64,000 nucleotides of DNA from NCBI RefSeq assembly GCF_900103815.1, contig NZ_FNHZ01000001.1, positions 372,001 through 436,000 of the forward strand, written 5' to 3'. This stretch comes from Lachnospira pectinoschiza (GTDB taxonomy: Bacteria > Bacillota > Clostridia > Lachnospirales > Lachnospiraceae). Below, in pieces: positions 26,165-35,360 of the stretch; the first letter of the stretch is position 1, and each line of letters starts with the position of its first letter. A program made the position numbers and the translations under genes. The notes beneath the pieces were generated by a model. It did not search any database, was not told the origin of the DNA, and saw only the letters and a list, made by a program, of their open reading frames with translations.

Positions 26165-27202
26165 ATGAAAATAAAAGATAAATTGTTAGGCTTTTTAATT
26201 TGCCTAGTAATTTCAATTCCATCGTGGTTTTTAGGAAAAGAATTTCCAATCATTGGTGGAGCAGTAATAGCAATTTTAATCGGCATGGTAATTGCCTTAT
26301 TCTGGGACAACAAGGGAACAAAGGCACAGGAAGGTATTAAATTCACATCTAAATACATCCTTCAATTAGCCGTTGTTTTACTAGGTTTCGGCATGGATTT
26401 AGGAGTGGTAGTTAAGACAGGAAAGCAGTCTTTTCCAATAATTATCTGCACAATTTCCACATCTCTACTTATCGCCTTCATATTACACAAGGCCCTAAAG
26501 GTTAAGGGAAACACAGCAACTCTTGTAGGTGTTGGTTCATCAATTTGTGGGGGTTCTGCCATTGCAGCAACAGCGCCAGTTGTAGATGCTAAGGAAGAGG
26601 AAGTGGCACAGGCAATTTCAGTTATATTCTTCTTTAACGTCCTCGCAGCTCTATTTTTTCCAACACTAGGTAAACTAATCGGCTTTGACACAGGTTCTGG
26701 CGAGGCTTTTGGTATCTTTGCGGGAACTGCTGTAAATGATACAAGTTCCGTTACAGCCACAGCCTCAACTTGGGATAGCATGTGGAATCTTGGCAGCCAA
26801 ACACTAGATAAGGCAGTAACTGTCAAGCTTACAAGAACCCTCATGATCATTCCAATCACCCTCGTGTTATCAATAATTAGAGCCAAGAAGGCAAAGAAAA
26901 ACAGCGAGCAGACTAATGGTTTTAGCCTAAAAAGAGCCTTCCCAATGTTTATTTTATACTTTGTGTTAGCCTCAATTATTACAACTCTTGCCATTCATTT
27001 TGGGGTTTCTGCAAATGTATTCGCACCCCTTAAGGACTTAAGCAAGTTCTGCATCATCATGGCCATGGCAGCAATCGGCTTAAATAGTAACGTAGTGAAG
27101 CTAGTTAAAACTGGTGGCAAACCTTTAATTATTGGTGCAAGCTGTTGGATAGGTATTACAGCCGTGAGCTTATTATTACAAAATTTACTTGGACTTATTT
27201 AA
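26165..27202 (+). CDS. YeiH/UPF0324 family putative sulfate/sulfite exporter
   Basis: 345 residues with about ten membrane helices. Family hallmarks: [33 protein letters not shown], and [18 protein letters not shown] with GKLIGFDTG nearby. These proteins are annotated as putative sulfate exporters. The E. coli homologue belongs to a sulfite-responsive LysR regulon, which fits the sulfite reductase elsewhere in this window. AAAAAGGAGGAAATT precedes the ATG. A terminator follows. Confidence 0.88.
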   Translation: MKIKDKLLGFLICLVISIPSWFLGKEFPIIGGAVIAILIGMVIALFWDNKGTKAQEGIKFTSKYILQLAVVLLGFGMDLGVVVKTGKQSFPIIICTISTSLLIAFILHKALKVKGNTATLVGVGSSICGGSAIAATAPVVDAKEEEVAQAISVIFFFNVLAALFFPTLGKLIGFDTGSGEAFGIFAGTAVNDTSSVTATASTWDSMWNLGSQTLDKAVTVKLTRTLMIIPITLVLSIIRAKKAKKNSEQTNGFSLKRAFPMFILYFVLASIITTLAIHFGVSANVFAPLKDLSKFCIIMAMAAIGLNSNVVKLVKTGGKPLIIGASCWIGITAVSLLLQNLLGLI

Positions 27203-27271
27203 ATTATGATTTTCATAAAAAATTGTCGATACATTTTCAAAAAAATCTATACAAAATTTAATAAGTTAACT

Positions 27272-27312
27272 AGCCCTCATTGCAGCAAATGCAGCATTTG
27301 AGGGCTTTTTAA
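27272..27312 (+). terminator. Intrinsic terminator
   Basis: AGCCCTCA pairs with TGAGGGCT (inner TTGC/GCAT pairing), followed by TTTTTAA. Confidence 0.8.
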
Positions 27313-27412
27313 ATTGCACCTAAAATTCCTACAATTTGACCATTTTCCTAATCAATGCTAAAATATATACAAATAGACATGTTTGTTTACAACTAAAGAT
27401 AGGAGATTTTGT

Positions 27413-28756
27413 ATGAAGACATTAGGCAAAAGTATGAAGATTGCGTTGGCTTATGTCGGCGTAATCGTTGGAGCTGGTTTATCATCAGGTCAGGATTTAA
27501 TGCAATACTTTGTTTGCTTTGGCAAGCGAGGTTTAATCGGTATATTGATACTTGTGGCTTTAAACATTATTTTCGGTAGAATTATTATAGCCCTGGGCTG
27601 TTACTACGATTCTAATAGTCATCAAGATGTTCTTGAGCAAGTTGCTCATCCAATTATTAATAAAATAATCGACCTTACACTAATTGTGTCGGGTTTTATA
27701 ATTTTCTTTGTTATGATTGCAGGAGCGGGAGCTAACTTGCAGCAGCAGTTTAATTTGCCATCGGCAATCGGCGCCCTTATTTGTGCGCTACTCGTAATTG
27801 TGGTTTCATTTTTGGATTTTGATAAGATTACAGCGGTGTTGGGAATTTTCACACCGATTATTATATTATTAATTATTGCAATAACCGCTTACACATTTAT
27901 TGGCAAAAGCTACGATTTTGATAGTTTGTCAAATGTGGCAGAAACCGTAGCATCACCAATGCCAAACGTGTATTTTTCAGCCGTTAATTATTACGCCCTT
28001 TGTGCTATTACAGGTGTTTCCATGGCTTTTGTTTTAGGCGGTTCTTTAGTTAGAATCGGTGTAGCAGAGAAAGGCGGAGCCATTGGTGGAGCCTTGATTG
28101 GACTTATCGTTTTATGTGCTTATGGCGTTTTATTTGCAAATGTAGACCTTGTTAAAAGTTCAGACATTCCAATGCTTACTATCGTAGCCCAGATTAATCC
28201 AGTGCTTGCCCAGATTTACACCTTTATAATCTTTGCATTGATTTTCAATACAGCTTTTAGTTTAAGTTATGCCCTTGCTAAGCGATTTGCAGGGGATGAC
28301 ATAAAGAAACTAAGAAAGATATTAATCCTAGTAGTTATTGCAGGTTATATTTGCAGTTTTGCGGGCTTTAAAAAATTGATCTCAATTATGTACCCAATTC
28401 TTGGATATATTGGCCTACTTCTTCTTTTAGTCTTACTTGTGGCATGGATTCGCGAAAAGCAGAATATCATGAAAGAAAAGAGACTTAGAAGAAAGATGAT
28501 TAAGCTTGAAGCTAAAAAATATGACGACGATCAGGAATATACAGCTAAGGATAAGAAATTATTTAAGAAGTTAGCAGAAGAGTCCATTATTGATAATGCA
28601 GATATTAAGAAAGAAGTTAGAGAAGTGGTTAAAGAAGAACTAGCAGACACTAGTAGCGAGGAGACTAGCCAAAGCGGCAGCAGTAGCCCTGAGGGAGGCA
28701 ACAGCACATCCGAGACTAGCCAAAGTGAGGGCAGCATAGCAGAGTCTAGTCAATAA
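27413..28756 (+). CDS. YkvI-like membrane transporter of the APC fold
   Basis: 447 residues. The first 345 contain about ten membrane helices with an APC-type unwound first helix (ALAYVGVIVGAGLSSGQDLMQYF), matching the uncharacterised YkvI family (COG3949). The C-terminal 100 residues are cytoplasmic: a charged helix (REKQNIMKEKRLRRKMIKLE) and a low-complexity serine/glutamate/glycine tail. An in-frame ATG lies ten codons upstream, but AGGAGATTTTGT before this ATG and the start MKTLGKSMKIALAYVG decide the start. The substrate is unknown. Confidence 0.8.
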   Translation: MKTLGKSMKIALAYVGVIVGAGLSSGQDLMQYFVCFGKRGLIGILILVALNIIFGRIIIALGCYYDSNSHQDVLEQVAHPIINKIIDLTLIVSGFIIFFVMIAGAGANLQQQFNLPSAIGALICALLVIVVSFLDFDKITAVLGIFTPIIILLIIAITAYTFIGKSYDFDSLSNVAETVASPMPNVYFSAVNYYALCAITGVSMAFVLGGSLVRIGVAEKGGAIGGALIGLIVLCAYGVLFANVDLVKSSDIPMLTIVAQINPVLAQIYTFIIFALIFNTAFSLSYALAKRFAGDDIKKLRKILILVVIAGYICSFAGFKKLISIMYPILGYIGLLLLLVLLVAWIREKQNIMKEKRLRRKMIKLEAKKYDDDQEYTAKDKKLFKKLAEESIIDNADIKKEVREVVKEELADTSSEETSQSGSSSPEGGNSTSETSQSEGSIAESSQ

Positions 28757-28822
28757 GTAGGAACTTTGACAAGTCCCGACAATAAATAAAAATATAATAA
28801 GTTATAATTCTTCGTAAAAAAG

Positions 28823-28870
28823 AACTAGGCAAGTATGAAAGGAAATCCAATCATCTTGCCTAGTTTTTTT
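28823..28870. terminator. Bidirectional intrinsic terminator
   Basis: AACTAGGCAAG pairs with CTTGCCTAGTT and is followed by TTTTT. It has an A-rich upstream flank serving the convergent chemoreceptor gene. Confidence 0.82.
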
Positions 28871-28916
28871 ATATGGAATGTGTTTTGTAAGTAAAGCATA
28901 TTCCTAATTAGCAAGT

Positions 28917-30497
28917 TTAGCTTGTGTGGAACTTGCCAACAGAAGTCTTTAAGTTATCTGAGTAAGAAGAAAGTTCGCTTGAAGATGCGGCACATTCTTC
29001 AGATACGGCTGAGTTACCATTTACAACATCAAAGATTGAAGTTGAAAGCTTGTCGATTTCTACCATTAATTCATATTGAGCTTTGCTTTGTTCATTAAGC
29101 TTATTAATGATTTTATCTACGCTTTCAGTGTTTGATGTGATGTCATTAAGAGAATCAGCGGCATCATTAACAATGTTTGTACCCTTTGCAATACTTGCAA
29201 GTGCTGTTTCAATAAGCTGTGCAATTGATTCTGTAGATTGACTTGTTTCATCTGCGAGCTTTCTTACATTTTCAGCAACAATGGCAAAGCCCTTACCGGC
29301 CTCACCGGCTCTAGCGGCTTCAATGCTGGCGTTAAGGGAGAGAAGACTAGTTTCATCTGTAATCTCGTTAAGAGACTTGATAATGTTTCTAATTTCCTCA
29401 GAAGCTGTGCTAATGTCAGCCATGGCGCGAACCGCTCTATCCATCTGCTCACGAGTTTTTTCAACGCTATTTGAAGTTAAACCACTAGAATTTCTAACAT
29501 CGTCAACATAATCGTCAACCTTCTTATTTTCCTTTAAGGTAATCTGAATCTTCTTTCTTAAATCCTGTAGGCTGTCGGCCTGGCTAACGGCGCCCTCTGC
29601 AAGGGCCTGAGAAATCTTTGAAACCTCTACAGCAGAAGCTGCCACGTGGTCGGCTAAGGAATCCATGCTCTTAAACTCAGTAGAAAGCGAGTCTCTAATG
29701 TGGCTGATGTTGTTTTGAATAGGAATGTAGTCACCCATGTAGGTCATACCGCTTTCCGTAACTAAGTCGCCATCCGCCATAAGATTTAAGTTTTCTTCAA
29801 TATCCTTTATATATGCTAAAATGTTGTCGCTCATGCTATTTAGCTGATCATATAATCTACCAATCTCGTCTTCTCTGTCATAGCTGATTTCCTCTGAAAG
29901 GTGGCCAGTTGCAAGAGAATCAAGATTTGTCTCAAGATTAGCAAGAGGCTCAACCACTCTTATATCAAAGAGTTTCTTAATATTTCTAAAGATTAAGAAG
30001 GCCACAATAAAGAAAGCGATTAAAACAAAATACATAAAGTAGGCAATTACATTAACCACCGATTGTGCATCGCTAACCATTTGATTAGTCATTTTGAAAA
30101 ATGTTTCGCTATCTGCAATTAATGCACTAGAATCCCCAGTTGACTTATAGCTAGCAATATCTGTTTTAATTGTGCCATTCCAATAGTCGTCAACATCGTT
30201 TCGGCTAGAAACGAAATTTCCTACATGCATTGCATTTTTAATATTAGTAAGATTCGTATCTACTACGGAAACTCCTGCGGATTCATCGGAACCTGCAAGA
30301 ACGAGTTTAACAACTCTTTGGCTACCCCCTCGAACAATACCACCGTTATTAACAACAGATGTGTATCTTGTGAAAAGATATAGTGCGCAAGCTATAAATA
30401 AAAGGAACACCGCAACTAAAATCGAAAGGTTACGGATAGTGCTTTTAATTAAATAACTTATGGTCTGCTTGTTTTCTGTACCATTTTCATTACCCAT
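28917..30497 (-). CDS. Methyl-accepting chemotaxis protein
   Basis: 526 residues. First membrane helix about 19-43, a short extracytoplasmic sensor domain (about 44-145) starting NNGGIVRGGSQRVVK like PilJ-type four-helix sensors, second membrane helix about 146-168, HAMP domain (about 170-225), and a cytoplasmic coiled coil. The conserved receptor tip is SLLSLNASIEAARAGEAGKG. It signals to CheA/CheW, which are not in the window. AAAGGAGAAAACAT precedes the ATG. The ligand is unknown. Confidence 0.93.
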   Translation of the reverse strand: MGNENGTENKQTISYLIKSTIRNLSILVAVFLLFIACALYLFTRYTSVVNNGGIVRGGSQRVVKLVLAGSDESAGVSVVDTNLTNIKNAMHVGNFVSSRNDVDDYWNGTIKTDIASYKSTGDSSALIADSETFFKMTNQMVSDAQSVVNVIAYFMYFVLIAFFIVAFLIFRNIKKLFDIRVVEPLANLETNLDSLATGHLSEEISYDREDEIGRLYDQLNSMSDNILAYIKDIEENLNLMADGDLVTESGMTYMGDYIPIQNNISHIRDSLSTEFKSMDSLADHVAASAVEVSKISQALAEGAVSQADSLQDLRKKIQITLKENKKVDDYVDDVRNSSGLTSNSVEKTREQMDRAVRAMADISTASEEIRNIIKSLNEITDETSLLSLNASIEAARAGEAGKGFAIVAENVRKLADETSQSTESIAQLIETALASIAKGTNIVNDAADSLNDITSNTESVDKIINKLNEQSKAQYELMVEIDKLSTSIFDVVNGNSAVSEECAASSSELSSYSDNLKTSVGKFHTS

Positions 30498-30689
30498 ATG
30501 TTTTCTCCTTTATTAAATTATTACGTTCAAAAACTATAATAATAGTATAATATATTTTTGCTAGAATAGGAATATAAAACAGATAAAAGTTTACTTCGTT
30601 AAAAATATATCAATGCTATATGTCTTATAAATACAAAAAAGATTGAAGTTATTTTTTAAAAGGACTATAATTAAAAGCAGTAGAAAACC

Positions 30690-30729
30690 TTGAAGGTGGC
30701 TTTTCATAAGCCATAATTTACATCCACCT
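30690..30729 (+). other. Hairpin in the leader of the CstA gene
   Basis: AAGGTGG (about 30693) can pair with CCACCTT (about 30725) around an inner GGCTT/AAGCC stem-loop, 65 bp before the start codon. No T-tail follows and no riboswitch family was recognised. The remaining 300-bp spacer holds nothing else that I can call. Confidence 0.35.
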
Positions 30730-30795
30730 TTATAGACTTATGAGACTTATCTTGAGATTGACTACATAAAAAAAGCATCTAAGGGGGTATTTTAT

Positions 30796-32259
30796 ATGAT
30801 AAGCTTTTTTATTTGTCTATTTATCTTAATTGCCGGTTATTTCACTTACGGTAAATTTGTGGAAAGCACATTTGGACCAGATGATCGTGAAACTCCAGCA
30901 ATCGCTTTAAACGATGGCGTTGACTATGTTGTCATGCCTCTCTGGAAACTGTTCTTAGTACAGCTTCTAAATATAGCAGGACTTGGTCCTATCTTTGGTG
31001 CCTTAACTGGTGCTGAATGGGGTCCTGTAGTATTTCTTTGGATTACATTCGGTACAATCTTTGCCGGTGGTGTCCATGATTACTTCTCAGGAATGTTATC
31101 AGAACGTAACAGAGGTGCTTCTATTGCAGAAGTTACCGGTATTTACCTTGGTAAGACTATGAAAAATATAATGAGAGTATTCTCAGTTGTCTTACTAGTC
31201 ATGGTTGGTACAGTATTTGCAGTTGGTCCTGCAGGTTTAATTGTTGTACTATTCAAGAATAATGGAGTTTCTGGAATTCTTACAAGTGCACCTTTCTGGC
31301 TTGCAATTATTCTTATCTATTATTTCATTGCAACATTTATTTCAATTGATAAGATTATTGGTCGTATTTATCCTGTATTTGGTATTTGCCTTATTATCAT
31401 GGCAGTCGGTGTTATCATCGGTACATTTGCAGGTGGATATCAGGTACCAGAAATTTGGTCACACTTTAGAAATATGCATCCATCAGGTACACCAATCTGG
31501 GCATTTATGTTCATTACAGTAGCTTGTGGTGCTATTTCAGGTTTCCATTCAACTCAGTCTCCTCTTATGGCTCGTTGCTTAAAGAGTGAGAAGCAAGGTA
31601 GATTCGTATTCTACGGCGCAATGGTTGCTGAAGGTGTTATTGCCTTAGTTTGGGCAGCAGCAGGTTGTGCAATTTACGGCAGCGAAGGCCTTGTAGCAGC
31701 AGGCGGTGGAAACTCAACAACAGTTTATGAAATTTGTGCAAAGACAATGGGTTCAGTAGGTATTATTTTAGCTATGCTTGGTGTTGTAGCTTGCCCTATT
31801 ACATCTGGTGATACAGCTTTCCGTTCTGCTCGTCTTACACTTGCAGATTGGTTCCATATCGACCAGAACAAGGTTAAGAATCGTTTCTTCCTTTGCCTTC
31901 CACTTCTTGGTGTAGGTGCAATCCTTGGATTTGGTAACACATTTGGATTTATTGATTACACAATTATTTGGAGATACTTCAGCTGGACAAACCAGACACT
32001 TGCTATGATCGTCCTTTGGTCAGCATCTATGTATCTATTTATGAATAAGAAAAATTACTGGATTACAGTAGTTCCTGCAACATTTATGAGTGCAGTATCT
32101 ATTACATATTTTGTAATGGCTCCAGAATGCTTAGGTTTAATCCCTGCCTTAAAGAACAACACATTAGTTGCTTATCCAGCAGGTATCATTGTTGCTATCC
32201 TCTTCTTAGGATTATTTATTGCAGCAACAAAGAGAAGAACAAAAGCAGAACAGAACTAG
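30796..32259 (+). CDS. CstA family carbon starvation/pyruvate transporter
   Basis: 487 residues with about 13 membrane helices. The CstA core is visible in LNIAGLGPIFGALTGAEWGP, WITFGTIFAGGVHDYFSGMLSERNRG, CGAISGFHSTQSPLMARC and CPITSGDTAFRSARLTLADWF. E. coli homologues CstA and BtsT import pyruvate or peptides, but this Clostridia-type protein is shorter (E. coli CstA is about 700 residues). AAGGGGGTATTTTAT precedes the ATG. The next gene starts 16 bp downstream. Confidence 0.92.
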   Translation: MISFFICLFILIAGYFTYGKFVESTFGPDDRETPAIALNDGVDYVVMPLWKLFLVQLLNIAGLGPIFGALTGAEWGPVVFLWITFGTIFAGGVHDYFSGMLSERNRGASIAEVTGIYLGKTMKNIMRVFSVVLLVMVGTVFAVGPAGLIVVLFKNNGVSGILTSAPFWLAIILIYYFIATFISIDKIIGRIYPVFGICLIIMAVGVIIGTFAGGYQVPEIWSHFRNMHPSGTPIWAFMFITVACGAISGFHSTQSPLMARCLKSEKQGRFVFYGAMVAEGVIALVWAAAGCAIYGSEGLVAAGGGNSTTVYEICAKTMGSVGIILAMLGVVACPITSGDTAFRSARLTLADWFHIDQNKVKNRFFLCLPLLGVGAILGFGNTFGFIDYTIIWRYFSWTNQTLAMIVLWSASMYLFMNKKNYWITVVPATFMSAVSITYFVMAPECLGLIPALKNNTLVAYPAGIIVAILFLGLFIAATKRRTKAEQN

Positions 32260-32274
32260 TAAAGGAGTGGGCTT

Positions 32275-33285
32275 ATGATATTTACACCAAAAGCTCTAGG
32301 CTCTTCTAATTTATCAGCAGAGGAGTTAAAAGAGGATAAGAAAAATCTAATCAAATACGGTCCTTGTGGACTAGGAAAGAAGGCTATATATCTTAACAGC
32401 TTCTATCTAGATAGGGTTTATTATGCAGATATGGCAAATGTATCTAGAGTTTATAAGAGAGTTGCAATGAGCAAAGGTGGATTCACAGGAAAGGGCTTAT
32501 TTGGCTCAATTCCGTATCTTGTTGTAGAATTCAAAAATGGAACTAAAAAGGTATGCAATTTTAAATATGAAGAGCATGTTGATTTAATGCTTGATGCCAT
32601 AAGCAAGGCTTATCCGAAAATGCCAACACATTCCGTTGAGGCAGAAAAGAGACTAAGAAAAGCTGAGGAAAAGGAACGTGCGCGTTATGTAAAAAATTTA
32701 TCTAAGGAAGCCATAACTACAATTGACACCTTAGATAAGGCTAAGCTTGAACTAGAAAAGGATAGGGAATTAAGCACAAGATTAGCTTACGATGCTAAGC
32801 AAAAAAGAACTCTTGATTCTATAAATCCTACTTACAGGATTTTAGCCATAGCAGTATTCCTTGCAGCTGCAATCTGTGCAGCCTTCGGACTTCATCTTGT
32901 AATGACTGCTGGAATTAAAACTGGAGGAGTCTATGTGCTTTTGGGTTTTGCATTTATTTTCTTTACAATATCAGCCCATGTCCTACCTACGGGTACAAAC
33001 AACAAGCGATATGGCGACAATTGTTACCGCAACACACTCTCTGAGATGGAAGCTAAGCTTGAGAAAATAAGCGACTTCCCACTACCTGCAATCTACGCCC
33101 ACCCAATTGTTTGCGAGCGTATGATTCGAGTAATCAGAGAAGGCCGAACATCTACAATAGACGGAGCCATGGAGCTGGTTAAAAAGGATTTAAAAGCCTT
33201 AAATCCAAGCGTTACTGTAACACAAAAAGAGTACGACGAAGTCGTAGTCGTAAAGCCACTTTTTACAGTAGCGGATTATGTATAA
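32275..33285 (+). CDS. Hypothetical membrane-associated protein
   Basis: 336 residues. Residues about 20-115 form a beta-rich region (AIYLNSFYLDRVYYADMANVSRVYKRV, YLVVEFKNGTKKVCNF), then a charged helix (about 122-185) and two membrane helices (about 195-215 and 222-242). The C-terminal cytoplasmic part is helical and ends in the motif SVTVTQKEYDEVVVVKPLF. AGGAGTGGGCTT precedes the ATG. It is probably translated from the cstA transcript. I do not recognise the family. Confidence 0.72.
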   Translation: MIFTPKALGSSNLSAEELKEDKKNLIKYGPCGLGKKAIYLNSFYLDRVYYADMANVSRVYKRVAMSKGGFTGKGLFGSIPYLVVEFKNGTKKVCNFKYEEHVDLMLDAISKAYPKMPTHSVEAEKRLRKAEEKERARYVKNLSKEAITTIDTLDKAKLELEKDRELSTRLAYDAKQKRTLDSINPTYRILAIAVFLAAAICAAFGLHLVMTAGIKTGGVYVLLGFAFIFFTISAHVLPTGTNNKRYGDNCYRNTLSEMEAKLEKISDFPLPAIYAHPIVCERMIRVIREGRTSTIDGAMELVKKDLKALNPSVTVTQKEYDEVVVVKPLFTVADYV

Positions 33286-33305
33286 AATAGACAATGAATG
33301 ATTAG

Positions 33306-33338
33306 AGCGCCTGTCGGGAGACCGACAGGCGTTTTTTT
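33306..33338 (+). terminator. Intrinsic terminator
   Basis: GCGCCTGTCGG pairs with CCGACAGGCG around a 4-nt loop, followed by seven T residues. Confidence 0.92.
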
Positions 33339-33358
33339 GTGTTTTTTGCGGGTTTATA

Positions 33359-33479
33359 TGTGACTTTTTTCAGAAGATTAGTGGGAAAAGTCAAAACTTG
33401 CTAAATCGGGATGAGATAACCTAGGAAGTTTGTGCCTATCCGAGAGGGAAAAGCCCTCCTATAGGCACAAAAGAATTCT
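33359..33479 (+). repeat. Long intergenic direct repeat, copy 1
   Basis: About 120 bp starting TGTGACTTTTTTCAGAAG, repeated at 33729-33849 with few differences. It contains a hairpin with GTGCCTAT/ATAGGCAC arms and an inner GAGGG/CCCTC stem, followed by AAAAGAATTCT. The region 33286-34042 has no gene. Confidence 0.85.
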
Positions 33480-33582
33480 TCCGTGTGTTCCGGCAGCTTA
33501 GTATTTTCGGGGCGTTTGTGCCTGCAATGCAGTTTAACAAAGGAAAAAAGGCACAGTTTTTTAAGAGCTAAAAATTTTGCTT

Positions 33583-33672
33583 GTGACTTTTTCTTGCTTA
33601 AGTAACTAAAAAGTCACAAGAAGCCTTCAATTTTCATGACTTAACTAGAAAATTGAAAAATTCTTGTGACTT
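33583..33672. repeat. Nested inverted repeats between the direct repeats
   Basis: GTGACTTTTT (33583) pairs with AAAAAGTCAC (about 33608-33617), and TTCAATTTTC pairs with GAAAATTGAA (about 33627-33656). A third CTTGTGACTTTT follows at about 33663. The result is a two-hairpin unit bounded by repeated GTGACTTTT words. No coding potential is seen. Confidence 0.65.
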
Positions 33673-33728
33673 TTATTTATGTATAAGTGGCTTATAGCCA
33701 AATCGTGTCTTTTTTTTACAATTTTGTG

Positions 33729-33849
33729 TGTGACTTTTTTCAGAAGATTAGTGGGAAAAGTCAAAACTTGCTAAATCGGGATGAGATAACCTAGGAAGTT
33801 TGTGCCTAAACGAGAGGGAAAAGCCCCCTATAGGCACAAAAGAATTCTC
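33729..33849 (+). repeat. Long intergenic direct repeat, copy 2
   Basis: Second copy of the unit at 33359-33479, offset by exactly 370 bp. Its 3' half (33801-33860) is repeated again at 33905-33964. Confidence 0.85.
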
Positions 33850-33904
33850 TGTTAGTCCCGTAAGAGACAACGTAACCTAAAGCTGACATAGTCCCTATAA
33901 GTCC

Positions 33905-33964
33905 AGTGCCTAAACGAGAGGGAAAAGCCCCCTATAGGCACAAAAGAATTCTCTGTTAGTCCCG
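33905..33964 (+). repeat. Partial third copy of the direct repeat
   Basis: About 58 bp (GTGCCTAAACGAGAGGG to TTAGTCCCG) match 33801-33860 almost exactly, including the GTGCCTA/TAGGCAC hairpin. Confidence 0.85.
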
Positions 33965-34042
33965 GATGAGATAGCACAACCCTAAAGTTGACATAGTAAC
34001 GGAAATTCGGCGCGCGAAGCCAGCGCCATCACCGCCATCCCA

Positions 34043-34381
34043 CTACAAATTCGCCTCGCCCCATCTTTTTAACTCCAATAATATAGGAATCATTGACTTA
34101 GCCTTTTCAGTTAGGGAATACTCCACTCTTACTGGCATTTCATCAAACTGAAGACGGTTTACCAATCCGTCAGCTTCAAGTTCCTTTAGGGACTGGGCAA
34201 GCATAGTGTTAGTGATACCGTAAACGGAACGTCTAAGCTCGCCGTAGCGCACAGTCTCATTATTATCAATGACACATAAAATCATGATTTTCCATTTTCC
34301 ACCAACGATGTTTAACACTTTCTTTAAACCGCAGCCATTTCCCGCGATATCTTCACATAGAGGTTCTTTTTTGTTTGCCAT
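34043..34381 (-). CDS. HxlR family transcriptional regulator
   Basis: 112 residues with the HxlR winged helix: NGCGLKKVLNIVGGKWKIMIL, then GELRRSVYGITNTMLAQSLKEL and DGLVNRLQFDEMPVRVEYSLTEKAKSM. HxlR proteins often sense thiol-reactive or redox signals through cysteines; Cys residues occur at CEDIAGNGCG (two) and MILCV. It is divergent from a ferredoxin operon, whose promoter carries inverted CGTACWWGATA sites. AAAAGGAGTAAACT precedes the ATG. Confidence 0.9.
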   Translation of the reverse strand: MANKKEPLCEDIAGNGCGLKKVLNIVGGKWKIMILCVIDNNETVRYGELRRSVYGITNTMLAQSLKELEADGLVNRLQFDEMPVRVEYSLTEKAKSMIPILLELKRWGEANL

Positions 34382-34452
34382 AGTTTACTCCTTTTATAAA
34401 GTTTATTACATTTTCATTACTAAGTTTTTTCTTACTAGGTTAATAAAAATTG

Positions 34453-34501
34453 CGTACTTGATATATTTTTCTTACCACATATAATAAACTTATCTTGTAC
34501 G
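34453..34501 (+). promoter_or_regulatory. Ferredoxin-operon promoter with inverted CGTACWWGATA sites
   Basis: -35 TTGATA (34458-34463), 16-bp spacer, -10 TATAAT (34480-34485). CGTACTTGATA (34453-34463) overlaps the -35. Its inverted partner TATCTTGTACG (34491-34501) covers the predicted transcription start. This arrangement suits repression by the divergent HxlR protein (inference). Confidence 0.65.
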
Positions 34502-34541
34502 AAATGCAAGACGGAAATAAAAGGTTTGAAAGGAAGTAAGG

Positions 34542-34751
34542 ATGGTTAAAAGAAAGGCAAAAGTAGATTTAAGCCATTGTGTAGCTTGTGGTGTCTGTCA
34601 AAAGCAGTGTCCAAGAGGCGCAATTAGCATCTTTAGAGGATGTTATTCAGTGGTTGATATGGCGAAATGTGTAGGTTGTGGTATATGCGCCAAGGCCTGT
34701 CCAGCGGACACAATAAGTATAGAAACAGTGGAGGTATCAAATGACAAATAG
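34542..34751 (+). CDS. Two-cluster 4Fe-4S ferredoxin
   Basis: 69 residues with two complete cluster motifs, CVACGVCQKQCPRGA and CVGCGICAKACPADT, plus KVDLSHC and KC lead-ins. It is an electron carrier in the cytoplasm. AAAGGAAGTAAGG precedes the ATG. The gene overlaps the next one by 11 bp, so the two are translationally coupled and probably form a complex with the membrane Fe-S protein. Confidence 0.92.
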   Translation: MVKRKAKVDLSHCVACGVCQKQCPRGAISIFRGCYSVVDMAKCVGCGICAKACPADTISIETVEVSNDK

Positions 34752-35358
34752 TAACAATGTAAAGATCAAGAAACCCAAAAGAAAGAAATCATGGATGGAT
34801 TATCTTTATATTTGGTCAATTATTTATTTTGCCTTAGGCTTTTTTAACATTTTGTTTGCTTGGCTAGGATTAATTGACTTTATTTTACCCCTCATAGTTG
34901 CAATTTTTGCGGGCAATAAATATTTTTGCAACAATTTATGTGGCAGAGGACAATTATTCTGGTTTTTAGGTAACAAATTAAAGCTATCAAGGAAGAAAAA
35001 GGCTCCAAAGTTTCTCTCTTCTAATTGGTTAAGATACGGATTTTTGGCCTTCTTTTTAACCATGTTTGCCAACATGCTATTTCAAACTTATTTAGTATTT
35101 TCAGGAGTAGATAGTCTAAGAAAAGCAATTAAGTTATTCTGGACCTTTAAATTACCTTGGACTTGGGCTTATAATGGTAGTATCTTTCCTGATTGGGTAG
35201 CAAAATTTGGTTTTGGTTTTTACAGCCTAATGTTGACATCAACACTAATAGGCCTTATTGTAATGTTACTCTTTAAGGAGAGAACTTGGTGTAGTTTCTG
35301 TCCAATGGGAACTATGACTCAAGGAATTTGTAAATTAAAGGCAAAAGGAAAGGAATAA
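34741..35358 (+). CDS. NapH/YccM-like membrane 4Fe-4S protein
   Basis: 205 residues with four to five membrane helices (roughly 21-50, 51-62, 98-118, 160-180). Conserved cysteine pairs are NKYFCNNLCGRGQLFW (about 61-76) and RTWCSFCPMGTMTQG (about 182-196), typical of the polyferredoxin-like NapH/MauN/NosR family. A basic N-terminus (KIKKPKRKKSW) orients the protein. It may pass electrons between the ferredoxin and a membrane or periplasmic acceptor. It lacks the C-terminal ferredoxin domain of NapH, which is instead encoded as the separate upstream gene. Confidence 0.82.
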   Translation: MTNSNNVKIKKPKRKKSWMDYLYIWSIIYFALGFFNILFAWLGLIDFILPLIVAIFAGNKYFCNNLCGRGQLFWFLGNKLKLSRKKKAPKFLSSNWLRYGFLAFFLTMFANMLFQTYLVFSGVDSLRKAIKLFWTFKLPWTWAYNGSIFPDWVAKFGFGFYSLMLTSTLIGLIVMLLFKERTWCSFCPMGTMTQGICKLKAKGKE

Positions 35359-35360
35359 TT

